This document shows positions 1 through 5,148 of a stretch of 6,254 nucleotides of DNA, in pieces (the stretch's first letter is position 1; each line of letters begins with the position of its first letter). The translations under genes were made by a program, and so were the position numbers. Under the pieces are notes generated by a model. That model did no database searches. It saw only the letters and a list, made by a program, of their open reading frames with translations, and was not told the origin of the DNA. Source of the stretch: Dehalococcoidia bacterium (GTDB lineage: Bacteria; Chloroflexota; Dehalococcoidia; JACVQG01; JAHKAY01); the NCBI GenBank assembly GCA_030740315.1, contig JASLXN010000093.1:1-6254 (forward strand), read 5' to 3'.

Positions 1-1
1 G

Positions 2-238
2 CTGCTGCTCATCATGCTGGATGCGGTCTATGTGGATAGCAAGGAAGACCGGTCTATCGTGGGGGTGAAGCCCAAGCCCGCATTCAGGCCGGTGTTTCAG
101 GTAGCCGTTACTCGGGAAGGCTCTGGGGTGGTGCTGGTTAACGAGCCTCCGGATGATGACCCGGAGGCCCGTCTGTGTTTCTGGTGGAGACGGGGGAGGG
201 TCGAACTCCCCGTCCAAGAATTGCTCCCCAAGAGGTGA
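2..238 (+). CDS. Serine site-specific recombinase, C-terminal fragment (5' end outside window)
   Basis: An open frame enters from the left edge and gives 78 visible residues before TGA at 236-238. Family knowledge: the stretch LLLIMLDAVYVD, then KPKPAFRPVFQVA and GSGVVLVNEPP, resembles the extreme C-terminus of large serine recombinases in Dehalococcoidia, which cut and rejoin DNA at attachment sites. The catalytic N-terminal resolvase domain and the zinc-ribbon/recombinase domains would lie left of the window and are not visible. Codons 61-78, beginning WWRRGRVELP, are antisense to the tmRNA T-arm and acceptor stem, and codon 61 (TGG) is the complement of the tmRNA CCA end. The protein's end is therefore written by the integration target. 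The Met at 14 is internal, so this is not a separate 74-residue gene. The recombinase assignment rests on recalled similarity of the tail only; whether the full gene is intact cannot be judged. Confidence 0.72.
   Translation: MLLIMLDAVYVDSKEDRSIVGVKPKPAFRPVFQVAVTREGSGVVLVNEPPDDDPEARLCFWWRRGRVELPVQELLPKR
145..168. repeat. Perfect 8-bp hairpin just beyond the ssrA 3' end
   Basis: GCCTCCGG at 145-152 is the exact reverse complement of CCGGAGGC at 161-168, with an 8-base loop. It begins 13 bases past the tmRNA CCA. It could stop ssrA transcription, but no T-run follows on the minus strand (TCGTTAACC comes next), so it is not a canonical intrinsic terminator. It lies inside the recombinase reading frame and could equally be a recombinase-binding inverted repeat or chance. 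Confidence 0.35.
182..226. other. Probable attachment (att) junction in the 3' end of ssrA
   Basis: The recombinase frame crosses from element DNA on the left into the tmRNA T-arm and acceptor stem (182-226). Established: in Dehalococcoides mccartyi, islands carrying vinyl chloride reductase genes integrate at the 3' end of ssrA using an adjacent serine recombinase. The arrangement here is the same. The exact crossover bases cannot be fixed without the other end of the element, so the interval covers the conserved 3' part of the tmRNA. Confidence 0.55.
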
Positions 239-418
239 CTACAAGCTTAGCCGGCCTTTTAATTCCTTGCCCCGGTGGCCTCAACCGGCCCAGTCCACCA
301 AGGCCAGCCGAAATGTCTTAGGCCGCCCGCATCGGCGTCAGGACGGAAGCGCCCCGGCTTTTCGTCACCCATCTCCCTCCCGCCGGGGGGAGGCTGGAGT
401 GGGTGTAGCTACCTGCTT

Positions 419-448
419 TTAGGCAGCTAAAGCGTAACTTTTGTTGCC
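419..448 (-). other. tmRNA tag reading frame, peptide GNKSYALAA
   Basis: Reading from 448 down, GGC-AAC-AAA-AGT-TAC-GCT-TTA-GCT-GCC-TAA encodes the tag GNKSYALAA. The ending ALAA is the classic degron recognised by ClpXP-type and tail-specific proteases. The resume codon is inferred as GGC because AGTAACT-GGC matches the Bacillus arrangement, where the tag also starts with Gly. Nine encoded residues is short; E. coli has ten and many bacteria more. Confidence 0.88.
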
Positions 449-537
449 AGTTACTTTTTTGCCGCCGGTTTTACGAGGTAACGGCACCTCGGCTTGCCTC
501 TCCTGGTCCTCAACCCCTGTCAAAGCCACTCGTCCCC

Positions 538-575
538 ATGTAACTATTATATCACGATGTAACTATTATATCACG
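538..575. repeat. Perfect tandem duplication of a 19-bp promoter unit
   Basis: Bases 538-556 and 557-575 are identical, head to tail, with unit ATGTAACTATTATATCACG on the plus strand. Read on the minus strand, each copy carries TGA-TATAAT, so the duplication doubles the ssrA -10 element. The stop codon of the upstream broken lipoprotein frame (552-554) also falls in the promoter-proximal copy. Confidence 0.95.
546..574 (-). promoter_or_regulatory. ssrA promoter with extended -10
   Basis: On the minus strand TGA-TATAAT has its hexamer at 551-546, and 8 bases later comes G537, the mature 5' end of tmRNA, which is ideal spacing. With a 17-base spacer the matching -35 is GTGATA (574-569), 4 of 6 to consensus and supplied by the second repeat copy. 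A second TATAAT lies at 570-565. A perfect TTGACA lies at 601-596, but it is 25 bases from the upstream -10, too far for normal use. Confidence 0.8.
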
Positions 576-1032
576 CCGCACGGGGTGGCACACTTTGTCA
601 AACAGACCTTGCTGTTCCCACCAGCCCGAATCAATGACAAAGCCAGTCACCACCCCTGCTGAAGACTCAATCTTGACCACAGCAGCACGAACATCCTCTA
701 TTATCACTGAGTAAAGTGTGGGAGTCACCGTAGGTGTAGGGGTAGAAGTTGGGATTGCAGTTGGAGCGAGTATCGGTGTGGGCGTAAAGTTTAGTGTGGA
801 CACAGTTGCTTGGGTTGGAGTGGGTGTCGGCACGGGCGTTGAAGTTGACGGCGTTGGAGTTGGGGTAGCCGTTGGTACTGGGATGGCGATAGCCGTGGTT
901 GGAGGCGCTATTGGGCTTGGTGTAGCCGTGCCACACGCTACCATCGTGGCGCCCATAACTGCCATAAGGGCCAACAACTAAGGTTCTCAAACCAGCCTCC
1001 CTAGGATTCGCTTCTGACAGCCCCCTACTCAT
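552..1032 (-). pseudogene. Broken lipoprotein with Pro/Thr linker and truncated HtrA-like serine protease domain
   Basis: ATG at 1032 overlaps the smpB stop as ATGA, as expected for the next gene of an operon. The first frame gives MSRGLSEANPREAGLRTLVV, then loses sense. The frame one base over continues with ALMAVMGATMVACG, a lipoprotein signal with the lipid-attached Cys. Removing one G (971 or 972, C on the plus strand) joins the two into a normal signal peptide. About 65 residues of Pro/Thr-rich spacer follow, then IIEDVRAAVVKIESSAG and TGFVID, which resemble the start of S1C (trypsin/HtrA-like) proteases. The frame then drifts and stops at 552-554 inside the ssrA promoter repeat. No catalytic His, Asp or Ser remains. 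A TTG at 977 could open the second frame, but TAG immediately precedes it, no ribosome-binding site is visible, and the signal would lack its charged N-terminus. Family assignment is moderate; inactivation is well supported. Confidence 0.68.
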
Positions 1033-1511
1033 CTGCGCCCGGAGTGACCCTTGACTGCCCGGTCTATCTCCCGGGCGGTATCCCTGTCCTTTATGGTCTG
1101 GCGCTTATCGTACTGCCTCTTACCTTGGCCAACCCCTATTTCTAACTTGGCCCAGCCACGCCTGAAGAAAACCCGCAGGGGCACCAGCGTACGCCCCTTG
1201 GGGGTGGTGATGTCGGTTAGCCGGTCAATTTCCTTGCGCTGTAGCAACAGCTTGCGGCTGCGGGTGGGGTCGTGGTTATATGGGCCGCCGGCGGAGTACA
1301 GGGGGATGTGCGCCCCCACCAGCCACAACTCATCATCCTGAGGACGGACATAGGCCTCCCTAATGCTGATCCGCCCCTCCCGAAGTGACTTTACCTCTGT
1401 GCCAGTGAGTACCAACCCGGCCACCGCCTTCTCCAGGATGAGATAATCGTGGAATGCCTTGCGGTTTACTGATACGGTCCCTGGGGACACACTGCCCTTA
1501 GCCTTGCTCAC
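1029..1511 (-). CDS. smpB: SsrA-binding protein SmpB
   Basis: SmpB binds the tRNA-like part of tmRNA and fits it into stalled ribosomes, with its C-terminal tail probing the empty mRNA channel. The 160 residues are the usual length. Family landmarks in order are NRKAFHDYLILEKAVAGLVLTGTEVKSLREG near residues 16-46 (written here as two blocks: NRKAFHDYLI and GTEVKSLREG), IPLYSAGG with NHDPTRSRKLLL near 69-91, then KGRTLVPLRVFFRRGWAKLEIG. The basic tail KRQYDKRQTIKDRD is the decoding-centre segment. The start is GTG at 1511, giving MSKAKGS, as in many SmpBs. No clear Shine-Dalgarno precedes it, so coupling to the S41 gene, whose stop is 17 bases upstream, is likely. Its TGA overlaps the ATG of the broken lipoprotein gene by four bases. 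It belongs to the same minus-strand block as ssrA. Confidence 0.96.
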   Translation of the reverse strand: MSKAKGSVSPGTVSVNRKAFHDYLILEKAVAGLVLTGTEVKSLREGRISIREAYVRPQDDELWLVGAHIPLYSAGGPYNHDPTRSRKLLLQRKEIDRLTDITTPKGRTLVPLRVFFRRGWAKLEIGVGQGKRQYDKRQTIKDRDTAREIDRAVKGHSGRR

Positions 1512-1528
1512 GGCACTGCGTTTACGGT

Positions 1529-2737
1529 CTATCCCGCTCCCAGAGCTGGCGCTGCGGGTTGAGCGTTGCCCTGACGCAGGTGCTCTAGTGCCCTCTCCAG
1601 ACCCTCATCCGGGCCACCCTCGCCCTCATTCTGGTCTTGCTCCTCTTCATCAGGAGACTCAAAGAGCACATCCGGGGTAAGTCCATTCCCTTCTATGGGC
1701 CGCTCCAGGGGTGTTAACCAGCGAGCGCTGGTGAGGTAGAGGGCGGAGTCGTCAGAGAGGCGGTGAATGGTGTTAACGCTGCCTTTGCCGAAGGTGACCT
1801 CGCCCATTATGGTGGCCCTGTCCCGGTCCTGCAGGGCACCGGATAGCACCTCGCTGCCGCTGGCGCTGAAGCTGTTCACCAGCACCACCGTGGGTAGCGT
1901 TGTGGCCAGCCCGTCGCTGTTGGAGCCCCATGTCTTACGCTGGCCCTGATTGTCCACCTCAATAAGCACTATCCCTTCGTCCAACAGCTCGTCTGCCACA
2001 TCCACTACAGAGGAGAGCAGCCCTCCGGGGTTATTGCGCAGATCCAGCACCAGCCCCTGGGCGCCGTCGTCCAGCACTGAAGCCAGAGATTTCCTGAACT
2101 CCTCCGCGGTGCGTTGGGTGAAGTGGAAAATCTGTATGTAGCCCATCGCACCCTCCATGCGGTGTCCAACGCTCACCACCGGTATTTCACCCCGCGTGAT
2201 GGTAAGTAATACCGGCTCTTTATCACCCTCATGGAGGATAAGCAGATTCACATCGGTGCCCTGGGGGCCCCGAATGCGGAGCACCGCCTCATTGAGGCTA
2301 AGGCCGGCGGTTGGTTCGCCGTCCACCCCCACGATATAGTCACCAGGACGTAGGCCCGCCTTTTCCGCCGGGGTGCCCGGAATAGGGGAGAGGATGACCA
2401 GCGTCCCCTCCCTCATGACCACATAGGCACCTATGCCCTCGAATTTACCCTCTAGGGAGGCCAGCTCCATCTCGTAGCCTCGAGGGTCAAGGTATGAGGT
2501 ATAGGGGTCATCCAGGGCCACCAGCATGCCGCGTATGGCGCCACGCTCCAGTGCAGTGTCGTCCAGTTTTTCCGGTTCCACGTAGGAGCTGTGCAGGATG
2601 CCCCTCACCTCGCTGAGTAACGAGAACTGCTCTGAATCGCTGGCGTCAGGGGATGCGCCCTGGGTGCAACCGGCCACGGCTGTGCTCAGAAGGCTCACCG
2701 CAAATAACACCAGCGTCCCGCGAAATAGCTTGTTCAT
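1529..2737 (-). CDS. S41 C-terminal processing (tail-specific) peptidase, lipoprotein
   Basis: This is a secreted, membrane-anchored serine protease of the CtpA/Prc family, which cleaves proteins near nonpolar C-termini. The chosen ATG at 2737 gives 402 residues starting with a lipoprotein signal (MNKLFRG, hydrophobic stretch, lipobox VAGC with Cys24). The N-terminal helical region has the family pattern DDPYTSYLDP (76-85). A PDZ domain spans about 95-180 (IPGTPAEKAGLRPGDYIVGVDG). The peptidase core includes LRNNPGGLL (233-241), SASGSE with nucleophile Ser293, QD304, and FGKG with general base Lys318. The Ser-Lys distance of 25 and Asp-Lys distance of 14 equal those of E. coli Prc. The C-terminal tail (about 361-402) is acidic then Ala/Pro-rich and probably disordered. 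An upstream extension to 2890 is open but would bury the signal peptide and cross the promoter. It heads an operon with smpB. Confidence 0.92.
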   Translation of the reverse strand: MNKLFRGTLVLFAVSLLSTAVAGCTQGASPDASDSEQFSLLSEVRGILHSSYVEPEKLDDTALERGAIRGMLVALDDPYTSYLDPRGYEMELASLEGKFEGIGAYVVMREGTLVILSPIPGTPAEKAGLRPGDYIVGVDGEPTAGLSLNEAVLRIRGPQGTDVNLLILHEGDKEPVLLTITRGEIPVVSVGHRMEGAMGYIQIFHFTQRTAEEFRKSLASVLDDGAQGLVLDLRNNPGGLLSSVVDVADELLDEGIVLIEVDNQGQRKTWGSNSDGLATTLPTVVLVNSFSASGSEVLSGALQDRDRATIMGEVTFGKGSVNTIHRLSDDSALYLTSARWLTPLERPIEGNGLTPDVLFESPDEEEQDQNEGEGGPDEGLERALEHLRQGNAQPAAPALGAG

Positions 2738-2761
2738 ATTTGAGTCCGGCCTCTCCTCCGG

Positions 2762-2774
2762 TGTAGCTATTATA
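2762..2774 (-). promoter_or_regulatory. Promoter of the S41 peptidase-smpB operon
   Basis: The minus strand reads TGC-TATAAT with the hexamer at 2774-2769, an extended -10. Transcription should start near 2762, leaving a leader of about 24 bases that contains GGAGGAGAGG before ATG 2737. This fixes the start choice of the S41 gene. No good -35 is seen at 16-18 bases (TTTCCA at 2793-2788 has a spacer of only 13), as is common with extended -10 promoters. Confidence 0.65.
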
Positions 2775-2803
2775 GCATGTTGTGCATTGGAAAGCGGCGC
2801 TGG

Positions 2804-2880
2804 CCATAGGAGATAGCTTGACGGTACCCCCATCCTATTTCCCACCCGAATGCTGCCGTTTGGCGGCCTATGGGCCATAG
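2804..2880. promoter_or_regulatory. Paired CCTATGG elements between divergent promoters (possible operator sites)
   Basis: The plus strand has CCTATGGGCCATAG at 2867-2880, in which CTATGG and CCATAG form a 6-bp inverted repeat around G2874. The minus strand has CCTATGGCCA at 2810-2801. Each lies about the same distance upstream of its own TATAAT (28 and 29 bases from the end of CCATAG or CCTATGG) and is oriented the same way relative to transcription. A bound regulator could act on both, but no regulator gene is in the window. Confidence 0.4.
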
Positions 2881-2905
2881 CGCCAGGCAACTGGTGCCCC
2901 CAACA

Positions 2906-2914
2906 TGGTATAAT
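2906..2914 (+). promoter_or_regulatory. Promoter of the FemAB-like gene, predicted leaderless start
   Basis: TGG-TATAAT has its hexamer at 2909-2914. Only 8 bases separate it from ATG 2923, so the transcript should begin at or within two bases of the start codon. The bases before the ATG (GATGGGCT) hold no ribosome-binding site. Leaderless translation is therefore inferred. No convincing -35 is seen. Confidence 0.62.
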
Positions 2915-2922
2915 GATGGGCT

Positions 2923-3963
2923 ATGTCTTTTGTAACCCCCTCAGGGGGTGGAGCCTTAACTGACCCGACCTCTCCCTCTTCCTCAAATAATTCTGCCTCC
3001 ACTTACGCAGTTGAGGAGATTGACTTCGCAGCCCTGGAGGAGGAGTGGCTGGAGCTGTTGGGTGAATCGGTGCTGGATCATATATTTTTCACGCCCTTCT
3101 GGGTGTGTGCCTGGTGGGGTCAGCTTGGCGACGGCGAACTCCGGCTGCTGTCAATCCGGCGTGGGGGAAAACTGGTTGCGGTTGCCCCCCTGATTAAACG
3201 GGAGCAGATATTCTGCCTTGCGGCGGACAAAGATCTATGTGACTACGCGGATATCACCGTGCGCCGGGGTGAAGAGAGTGGGGTGGCCGTATCACTGCTG
3301 GATTACATGGGCCGCAAGGGCACCGGGTTCCGCTTCTGGCCCCTGCTGCCCCAGTCACCCTTGCTCAGCCATCTGGCGCCTCTGGCACGACAGCAGGGCT
3401 ACACCATCGCCCAGCGAGAGGTGCACACAGCGGTGTCTCTGGAGCTACCTACAACCTGGGAGGACTACCTGCAGGGCCTCAGTGGTAAAGAACGTCACGA
3501 GATTCGCCGCAAGCTGCGTCGCCTCTACGAGGTGGACGGGATTAGCTTCGCCGTAAGTCCGGCAACACCGCCTCGGTTGGAGCAGTTCTTCTCCATGTTC
3601 CGCTCCAGCAGGGCGGACAAAGAGGAATTCCTCACCCCCCAGCGGGAGTCCTTTTTCCGTACCATGATGAGAAAGATGGAGGACAGGGGTCACCTACGAC
3701 TGCACTTCCTGGAGGTGAATGAACATCCGGTGGCAGCGGCACTTTGCTTTGACTATAGGGATACGATATACCTTTATAACAACGGGTTTGACCCCCAGTT
3801 CAGCGCGCTGGCCCCCGGCCTTATGAGCAAGGTACTGGCGTTACAGGAGGCCATCCAACAGGGGAAGCGGGTGTTCGACTTTCTGGGTGGGGCTGAGACA
3901 TACAAGCTTCGGCTGGGGGGCACGGAAACACAGCTCATCTACCTGGCTGGGGACAAGGGTTAG
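2923..3963 (+). CDS. FemAB/CelD-like GNAT-fold acyltransferase (BioF2-like domain)
   Basis: At 346 residues this has the length and layout of proteins with the CelD-like 'Acetyltransf_6' domain, which transfer acyl or aminoacyl groups from CoA or tRNA donors, often in envelope or exopolysaccharide synthesis. Visible landmarks are FFTPFWVCAWW (55-65), the alternating patch GKLVAVAPL (82-90), the basic helix KERHEIRRKLRR (189-200), HFLEVNEHPVAAALCF (261-276, second GNAT-like half), YLYNNGFDP (283-291) and the family-typical FDFLGGAETYK (318-328). There is no signal peptide or membrane segment, so it is probably cytosolic. The N-terminal 27 residues are Ser/Pro/Thr-rich and look disordered. Its TAG overlaps a GTG that opened a now broken glycosyltransferase gene, so the two once formed an operon. 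The substrate cannot be read from the sequence. Confidence 0.82.
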   Translation: MSFVTPSGGGALTDPTSPSSSNNSASTYAVEEIDFAALEEEWLELLGESVLDHIFFTPFWVCAWWGQLGDGELRLLSIRRGGKLVAVAPLIKREQIFCLAADKDLCDYADITVRRGEESGVAVSLLDYMGRKGTGFRFWPLLPQSPLLSHLAPLARQQGYTIAQREVHTAVSLELPTTWEDYLQGLSGKERHEIRRKLRRLYEVDGISFAVSPATPPRLEQFFSMFRSSRADKEEFLTPQRESFFRTMMRKMEDRGHLRLHFLEVNEHPVAAALCFDYRDTIYLYNNGFDPQFSALAPGLMSKVLALQEAIQQGKRVFDFLGGAETYKLRLGGTETQLIYLAGDKG

Positions 3964-4204
3964 TGGACAGCCCATTGGACACGTGCGTGGCTATACTGAA
4001 CCTCCACAGTTGTTTCCTAGGGCAACTCGGCACACGGGATACCGGCGGTATAGATGTATATGTATGGGAGACGGCCCAACCGCTGGTGGAGTCCAAAGGG
4101 AATGGGGAGAGGCTCCATTCAAGCGCCTGCCGCTCAGTGACCGGTTTCACCTGGGGTTTACCGCCTCCCGGCTGGCCCAGGCGTACCGCAGCCTGGTATC
4201 ATAG
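3963..4204 (+). pseudogene. Remnant of a GT4 (MshA-like) glycosyltransferase with a large internal deletion
   Basis: GTG at 3963 overlaps the preceding stop (TAGTG) and opens a frame with VAILNLHSC (9-17), then LGQLGTRDTGGIDVYVWE (19-36). This is close to the N-terminal signature of GT4 enzymes such as MshA, which read roughly LHTCPLxQxGxxDTGGMNVYVRE and form the nucleotide-sugar pocket. Similarity fades after about 4085. The C-terminal end is recognisable in another frame: RFHLGFTASRLAQAYRSLVS (4142-4201), then TAG at 4202, resembles the last helix of GT4 proteins. About 300 of the usual 400 residues are missing and the halves are out of frame, so it cannot make an enzyme. The end overlaps the stop of the convergent GNAT gene. 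The N-terminal assignment is fairly firm; the C-terminal match is weaker. Confidence 0.62.
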
Positions 4205-5065
4205 CCTGCGCTCGTACCAAAGAATGGTACTGAACCGCCGGAAGCCCACGGAGTCATAGAGATTTATCGCACCCATGTTCCCGGCATCAACCGTCAGATC
4301 AATCTGCTCAAAACCTCGCTGCCGCAGGTAGTAAATCCCTTTCAGCAGCAGTGCCCGGCCTACCCCCCTCGTTCGGCAGGTAGGGTCTACCCCCAGCATC
4401 CATATCTCGCCCTTGCCCTTTAGCTCCCTCGTCCAGCAATAGCCCGTTACCCGCCCATCCGCAAGGGCGAAAAAGACCCCTTCCGGACTGCAGCAGGTCA
4501 GGCTCAACCGGTAGCGTATTTCCTCCTCAGTGTTGGCTTTGAAGCCCCAGCTTCTGGCGAAGCAGAGATTCTGGATGCGCATCAGCACCGCCTCCTCCCC
4601 ACTAACAAAGGGTCTGAGCGGTGGCTGGGCCGGAATCCCCGCCACCTGTTTCTGGCGCAGGCTGAGGTGCAAGAAGCGGCGCACCTGGCTAAACCCCTCC
4701 CGCTCCAACATCGTCCTGGCCACCCTGTCGGAATCCGCCACAGGGAAGTGCACAGCGTCTGCACCTATGGCCGCAGCATGTTCCGTAGCCCTCTGTAGCA
4801 GCAGGGGGGCCACCTTGTGGCGATGGCCCTGGAGTACCGCAGACTCAAGTACTACCCGTCCAATGCTCAACTCCCGGAAAGTATCCAGGTAGGCTACAAG
4901 ACGACCCTCCCGCTCCGCTAGCAGCAGGTCATGTTGCGGGGAATAGCCGGGGCGACCCATCCGCTGCTCCAGGGGCACGGGGAGGAAGCTGTCGCCACCT
5001 AGAGAGGCCATAAGCCCGCATAGGGCATCGAAGTCGTTGTGCCTGAACTGCCTTATCTGCAACAT
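4199..5065 (-). CDS. Two-domain GNAT N-acetyltransferase, MshD-like
   Basis: Two GNAT folds in tandem give 288 residues, close to mycothiol synthase MshD (about 300), which acetylates a cysteinyl amine using acetyl-CoA. Domain 1 (about 1-136) begins LQIRQFRHNDFDAL and lacks a clear acetyl-CoA loop, so it is probably structural. Domain 2 (about 150-288) has NLCFARSWGF (166-175), the CoA loop VDPTCRTRGVGRALL (226-240, with the R-x-x-G-x-G signature at 231-236) and AINLYDSVGF (265-274), the usual motif-B end. NLCFARSWGF and the spacing resemble MshD, though related GNATs with other substrates share them. The start at 5065 is preferred over 5122 because the longer version would begin inside the predicted -35 and its extra residues look unlike protein. 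It is convergent with the glycosyltransferase remnant and divergent from the LmbE-like gene. Confidence 0.8.
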   Translation of the reverse strand: MLQIRQFRHNDFDALCGLMASLGGDSFLPVPLEQRMGRPGYSPQHDLLLAEREGRLVAYLDTFRELSIGRVVLESAVLQGHRHKVAPLLLQRATEHAAAIGADAVHFPVADSDRVARTMLEREGFSQVRRFLHLSLRQKQVAGIPAQPPLRPFVSGEEAVLMRIQNLCFARSWGFKANTEEEIRYRLSLTCCSPEGVFFALADGRVTGYCWTRELKGKGEIWMLGVDPTCRTRGVGRALLLKGIYYLRQRGFEQIDLTVDAGNMGAINLYDSVGFRRFSTILWYERRL

Positions 5066-5072
5066 GTCGGTT

Positions 5073-5100
5073 TTCACATCTCTACTGAAAGGATGATAAA
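5073..5100 (+). promoter_or_regulatory. Possible promoter of the LmbE-like gene
   Basis: TTCACA (5073-5078, 5 of 6 to consensus) and GATAAA (5095-5100, 4 of 6) are 16 bases apart on the plus strand and would start RNA near 5107. GAGG at 5140-5143 is a weak ribosome-binding site before ATG 5149. The element overlaps the divergent GNAT promoter, so the two may compete. Confidence 0.35.
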
Positions 5101-5122
5101 CTGTAATAACAAGGCAAGACAA
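5093..5122 (-). promoter_or_regulatory. Probable promoter of the MshD-like GNAT gene
   Basis: The minus strand has TTGTCT (5122-5117, 4 of 6) and TATCAT (5098-5093, 5 of 6) with an 18-base spacer. RNA would start near 5086, giving a leader of about 20 bases before ATG 5065. This agrees with the shorter protein start. Confidence 0.5.
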
Positions 5123-5148
5123 GTTGGCACACCAAAAACGAGGTCTTC

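Larger units (their letters stand above)
182..537 (-). ncRNA. ssrA: tmRNA (transfer-messenger RNA)
   Basis: tmRNA rescues ribosomes stalled on broken mRNAs: it is charged with alanine, enters the A site with SmpB and adds a degradation tag. The mature 5' end GGGGACG (537-531) pairs with CGTCTCC (192-186) to form a 7-bp acceptor stem with one G-U pair, followed by A and an encoded CCA (184-182). A T-arm with loop TTCGACC lies at 193-211. Its stem can form 6 bp stacked directly on the acceptor, one more than usual. A tag frame is at 448-419, preceded by AGTAACT as in Bacillus-type tmRNAs. Inverted segments such as CGAGGTGCCGTTACCTCG fit the first pseudoknot. At 356 nt it is of ordinary one-piece length. 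A strong promoter sits immediately upstream. Its partner smpB lies about 490 bp upstream on the same strand. Confidence 0.95.

Noticed and set aside
596..601. Perfect TTGACA as the ssrA -35
   Set aside because: It is 25 bases from the upstream -10 and 44 from the proximal one, outside the usable spacing.
441..662. Plus-strand open frame across the tmRNA 5' part and repeat
   Set aside because: It lies antisense to ssrA and its promoter and shows no protein-like features.
718..900. Repetitive GT-rich tract as a microsatellite or CRISPR
   Set aside because: The repetition follows codons for alternating Thr and Pro in a linker; there are no regular repeats with spacers.
718..981. Plus-strand open frame rich in Gly and Val
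   Set aside because: It is the antisense of the Pro/Thr-rich linker in the broken lipoprotein gene; biased codons keep it open, and it has no recognisable domain or start signal.
2738..2890. N-terminal extension of the S41 protease to give 453 residues
   Set aside because: It would place 51 residues before a perfect lipoprotein signal and would start upstream of the extended -10 promoter at 2769-2774.
4530..4892. Plus-strand 120-residue open frame inside the GNAT gene
   Set aside because: It is a shadow of the well-supported minus-strand GNAT coding sequence and has no family features.
5066..5122. Longer start for the MshD-like GNAT
   Set aside because: The added residues do not resemble the family, and the region holds the predicted promoter.
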